Below are positions 62,324 through 64,000 of a stretch of 64,000 nucleotides of DNA, piece by piece. Position 1 is the first letter of the stretch. Every line of letters starts with the position of its first letter. The position numbers were made by a program, and so were the translations under genes. A model generated the notes under the pieces. It saw only the letters and a program-made list of their open reading frames with translations, did no database searches and was not told where the DNA came from. Origin of the DNA: Candidatus Paralachnospira sangeri (GTDB lineage Bacteria; Bacillota; Clostridia; Lachnospirales; Lachnospiraceae); contig CAJFOT010000113.1 in assembly GCA_904397815.1 (NCBI GenBank), positions 1 through 64,000 on the forward strand. Reading direction: 5' to 3'.

Positions 62324-63571
62324 TTATTTTGTTGACGCATTAGGCAGAATCATGAAAATAACAGCCAGGAGTCCGCTGCACGCAGCTGACAGCAGAAAAG
62401 TCATGTCGTTGATTCCTCCAGCAATCGGCGTGATCACATAGGATGGAATCAGAAAAGCTCCCGCCATCATAACGGTACTGATCAGCCCACCGGCAGCTCC
62501 CATCTTTACGGGGCCGATTTCCGGCAAAATAGCAGGAATGGACATAATCGTAGGTAAAAGCCCGCCCAGGCAGACAGCGCAAATCACAATCAATAGATTT
62601 CTCACTGCGGCAGAATCAGCCTTCCATCCCATATACAAAGCAACTCCGGCGACAACCGACAGTACTGCGCAAACAATCTTTGTATTTCTCTGTTTCCCAA
62701 TCATCCCAGGCATCACAACGGAGCCGGTCAGGGCCACCAGAGAAAAAATAATAATCGTCATACTCGCCGCGCCGTCAGACACTCCCTTTGCCACAAGGCC
62801 AGGGCTCATCAGCGCAGATACTGACAGATTGACTCCCATATAAAGTGCGGCACCCACAGCGGCTACCCAGGTATATTTGCTTTTCAGCACATCACCTAAA
62901 CCCACCTCGGGACCTGTTCCCGCCTCCGGAATTTCAGTTTTTTTCTCTTTCACAAATATCAGCCACAGAACTGTCAGAACCGCAAAAACAACACCTCCAT
63001 AGAGGAAAGCAGTTGACACGTCAGGGGATAATCCTTTTCCGATCATCATTGCCAGAATCGTTCCGCCATTACCCGCCGCTACGACGATGCCGATGGCCAG
63101 ACCCAGCTGTTCCGGAGAAAACCAGGCGCTCATCAGCTTTGCGTTATTAGAGTTTAATACCGTTCCGGCCACGCCCATCAGAACTGTAACCAGAAGCAGC
63201 GTTCCATAAGAGGGAACAAAAGCGCGGGCAACCGCCCCGACTGTCGTAATTACCAGCGCGGCAAACACTGTTTTTTTCACACCAATCCTGTCTCCCAGAG
63301 TGCCAGACAGGAAGCTGATAAAAACGCCTACCAGCATCGGAGCCGTCGCAATGGCAGCGTACTGCTGCTCTGTCATGGACAGCGCTTCTCCCGCAGGTGT
63401 CAGCGCCACTTTTCTGGTCGTGCGGTCAAACAGGCGGAAACCCAAACTGCCTTCCATATTGCTGATATGCTGGCTCATGGCGGTCTGGGTGATCTGACAC
63501 TCATTTGCCGCTCTTGTAAAATTTAATGTTTCAGCCGCTTTCACAAAATATTCAATCCCATTAAGATCCAT
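62324..63571 (-). CDS. Chimera: LysR DNA-binding domain fused to MFS transporter lacking helix 1
   Basis: One open frame of 415 residues. Residues 1-64 (MDLNGIEYFVKAAETLNFTR, QTAMSQHISNMEGSLGFRLF, LTPAGEAL) are a textbook LysR winged helix. From about residue 65 (SMTEQQYAAIATAPMLVGVF) it is a major-facilitator transporter from the loop before helix 2 onward, with SGTLGDRIGVKKT (motif A) and about eleven helices. Helix 1 of the transporter and the effector domain of the regulator are absent. GGAAAGGAGAACACC precedes the ATG. A deletion joining two co-oriented genes in frame explains it best. Whether the product works is unknown. Confidence 0.88.
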   Translation of the reverse strand: MDLNGIEYFVKAAETLNFTRAANECQITQTAMSQHISNMEGSLGFRLFDRTTRKVALTPAGEALSMTEQQYAAIATAPMLVGVFISFLSGTLGDRIGVKKTVFAALVITTVGAVARAFVPSYGTLLLVTVLMGVAGTVLNSNNAKLMSAWFSPEQLGLAIGIVVAAGNGGTILAMMIGKGLSPDVSTAFLYGGVVFAVLTVLWLIFVKEKKTEIPEAGTGPEVGLGDVLKSKYTWVAAVGAALYMGVNLSVSALMSPGLVAKGVSDGAASMTIIIFSLVALTGSVVMPGMIGKQRNTKIVCAVLSVVAGVALYMGWKADSAAVRNLLIVICAVCLGGLLPTIMSIPAILPEIGPVKMGAAGGLISTVMMAGAFLIPSYVITPIAGGINDMTFLLSAACSGLLAVIFMILPNASTK

Positions 63572-63747
63572 GGTGTTCTCCTTTCCGGATTACCGGCGCA
63601 GATATATATTCTCACTAAACTCATCCTTCGCCTTCGGCTCGGATTCGTTAAGTGTTCATATTATATCATTTTTTTTGGTAAAAGCTCTATATATTAATAA
63701 AAAATATAATAATATCATTTATTTTAATAAACAAGAAATTGGTCAGA

Positions 63748-63776
63748 TTGACTTTTTTCTTTATGTTTGATACCAT
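63748..63776 (+). promoter_or_regulatory. Candidate promoter of the final plus-strand gene
   Basis: TTGACT (63748-63753) and TACCAT (63771-63776), 17 bp apart. The 295-bp gap 63572-63866 is otherwise AT-rich; on its minus strand a TATAAT at 63659-63664 may serve the LysR-MFS gene. Confidence 0.5.
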
Positions 63777-63866
63777 ATTTTTATTATTTTTATCCAATAC
63801 CTGACATCAATGGCCTAGAGCCATACCGACTCAGTGCGGCATTATTACGAAGGAGGAGGTTATCAA

Positions 63867-64000
63867 ATGAACATAAAATCTACTGACCCGAAATCTGCGG
63901 GGAAAACTCCGGGATATGGAAACCATATCGTACAGTATTCTCCGGAATATTCTTTCTGCACCGGCTGTGTTTCCTGTACAATCATGTGCGGCCTGACCCA
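63867..64000 (+). CDS. Iron-sulfur protein, N-terminal part only
   Basis: The gene runs off the window. AGGAGGAGGTTATCAA precedes the ATG. The visible 44 residues include YSPEYSFCTGCVSCTIMCGL, a C-x2-C-x2-C-x3-C cluster typical of [4Fe-4S]-binding ferredoxin-like domains. The family cannot be named from this much. Confidence 0.75.
   Translation, partial: MNIKSTDPKSAGKTPGYGNHIVQYSPEYSFCTGCVSCTIMCGLT

Overview
The window looks like a chromosomal segment of a Clostridia (Firmicutes) gut anaerobe, most likely a Lachnospiraceae member. This is an inference from gene content and signals: a Firmicutes-style infC-rpmI-rplT operon, a T-box in front of thrS, strong TTGACA/TATAAT promoters with AGGAGG ribosome sites, frequent TTG/GTG starts, a YesM/YesN-type two-component pair and CvfB. 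Most genes lie on the minus strand. I see no rRNA, tRNA or CRISPR array.

Layout. 1-2.3 kb: translation operon infC-rpmI-rplT with an attenuated leader and an AUU start on infC, a DUF1540 protein, and a tspO remnant. 2.4-4.8 kb: thrS with its T-box leader. 4.8-15.6 kb: a tightly packed run of eleven uncharacterised genes. The first ten, from the predicted zinc peptidase down to the AAA+ ATPase, follow one strong promoter at 15.6 kb with frequent 4-nt or longer overlaps. They encode a predicted zinc peptidase, a small helical protein, a MerR-like/coiled-coil protein, two adjacent divergent GTPases, two proteins sharing a paralogous N-terminal domain, two orphan proteins and a Ycf46-like AAA+ ATPase. 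The eleventh, a membrane protein, has its own promoter. This is the best candidate for an undescribed system. 15.6-23.2 kb: VanZ-like protein, O-antigen-ligase-like protein, a His/Cys-tailed protein, then cls, dipeptidase, acyl-ACP thioesterase and cvfB. 23.3-29.4 kb: F-type ATP synthase operon in which atpH is not a separate gene; its C-terminal domain is fused to the alpha subunit. 29.8-36.4 kb: AGCS symporter, then a sensory-looking cluster of response regulator, short-loop histidine kinase, ABC ATPase with both nucleotide sites destroyed, and permease, with no binding protein. 36.5-43.3 kb: branched-chain amino-acid-type ABC transporter operon (livKHMGF) flanked by two paralogous esterases. 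43.3-43.9 kb: a giant imperfect palindrome related to a repeat at 29.7 kb. 43.9-48.2 kb: PfkB sugar kinase and the cobalt importer cbiMNQO under a cobalamin riboswitch. 48.3-50.2 kb: HAD phosphatase, and padR with DUF2812 under self-like operators. 50.4-52.2 kb: a low-GC cassette of a broken secreted protein and two paralogous small membrane proteins, followed by a tuf 3'-end duplicate and a decayed hicAB. 52.3-56.9 kb: str operon rpsL-rpsG-fusA-tuf. 57-60.5 kb: heterodimeric ABC exporter. 60.6-64 kb: CsoR-like repressor, AstE-family hydrolase, a LysR-HTH/MFS chimera and the start of an iron-sulfur protein.

A theme across the window is decay and rearrangement by deletion: tspO, hicA, the tuf fragment, the broken 50.4-kb gene, the LysR-MFS fusion and possibly the AtpH-AtpA fusion.
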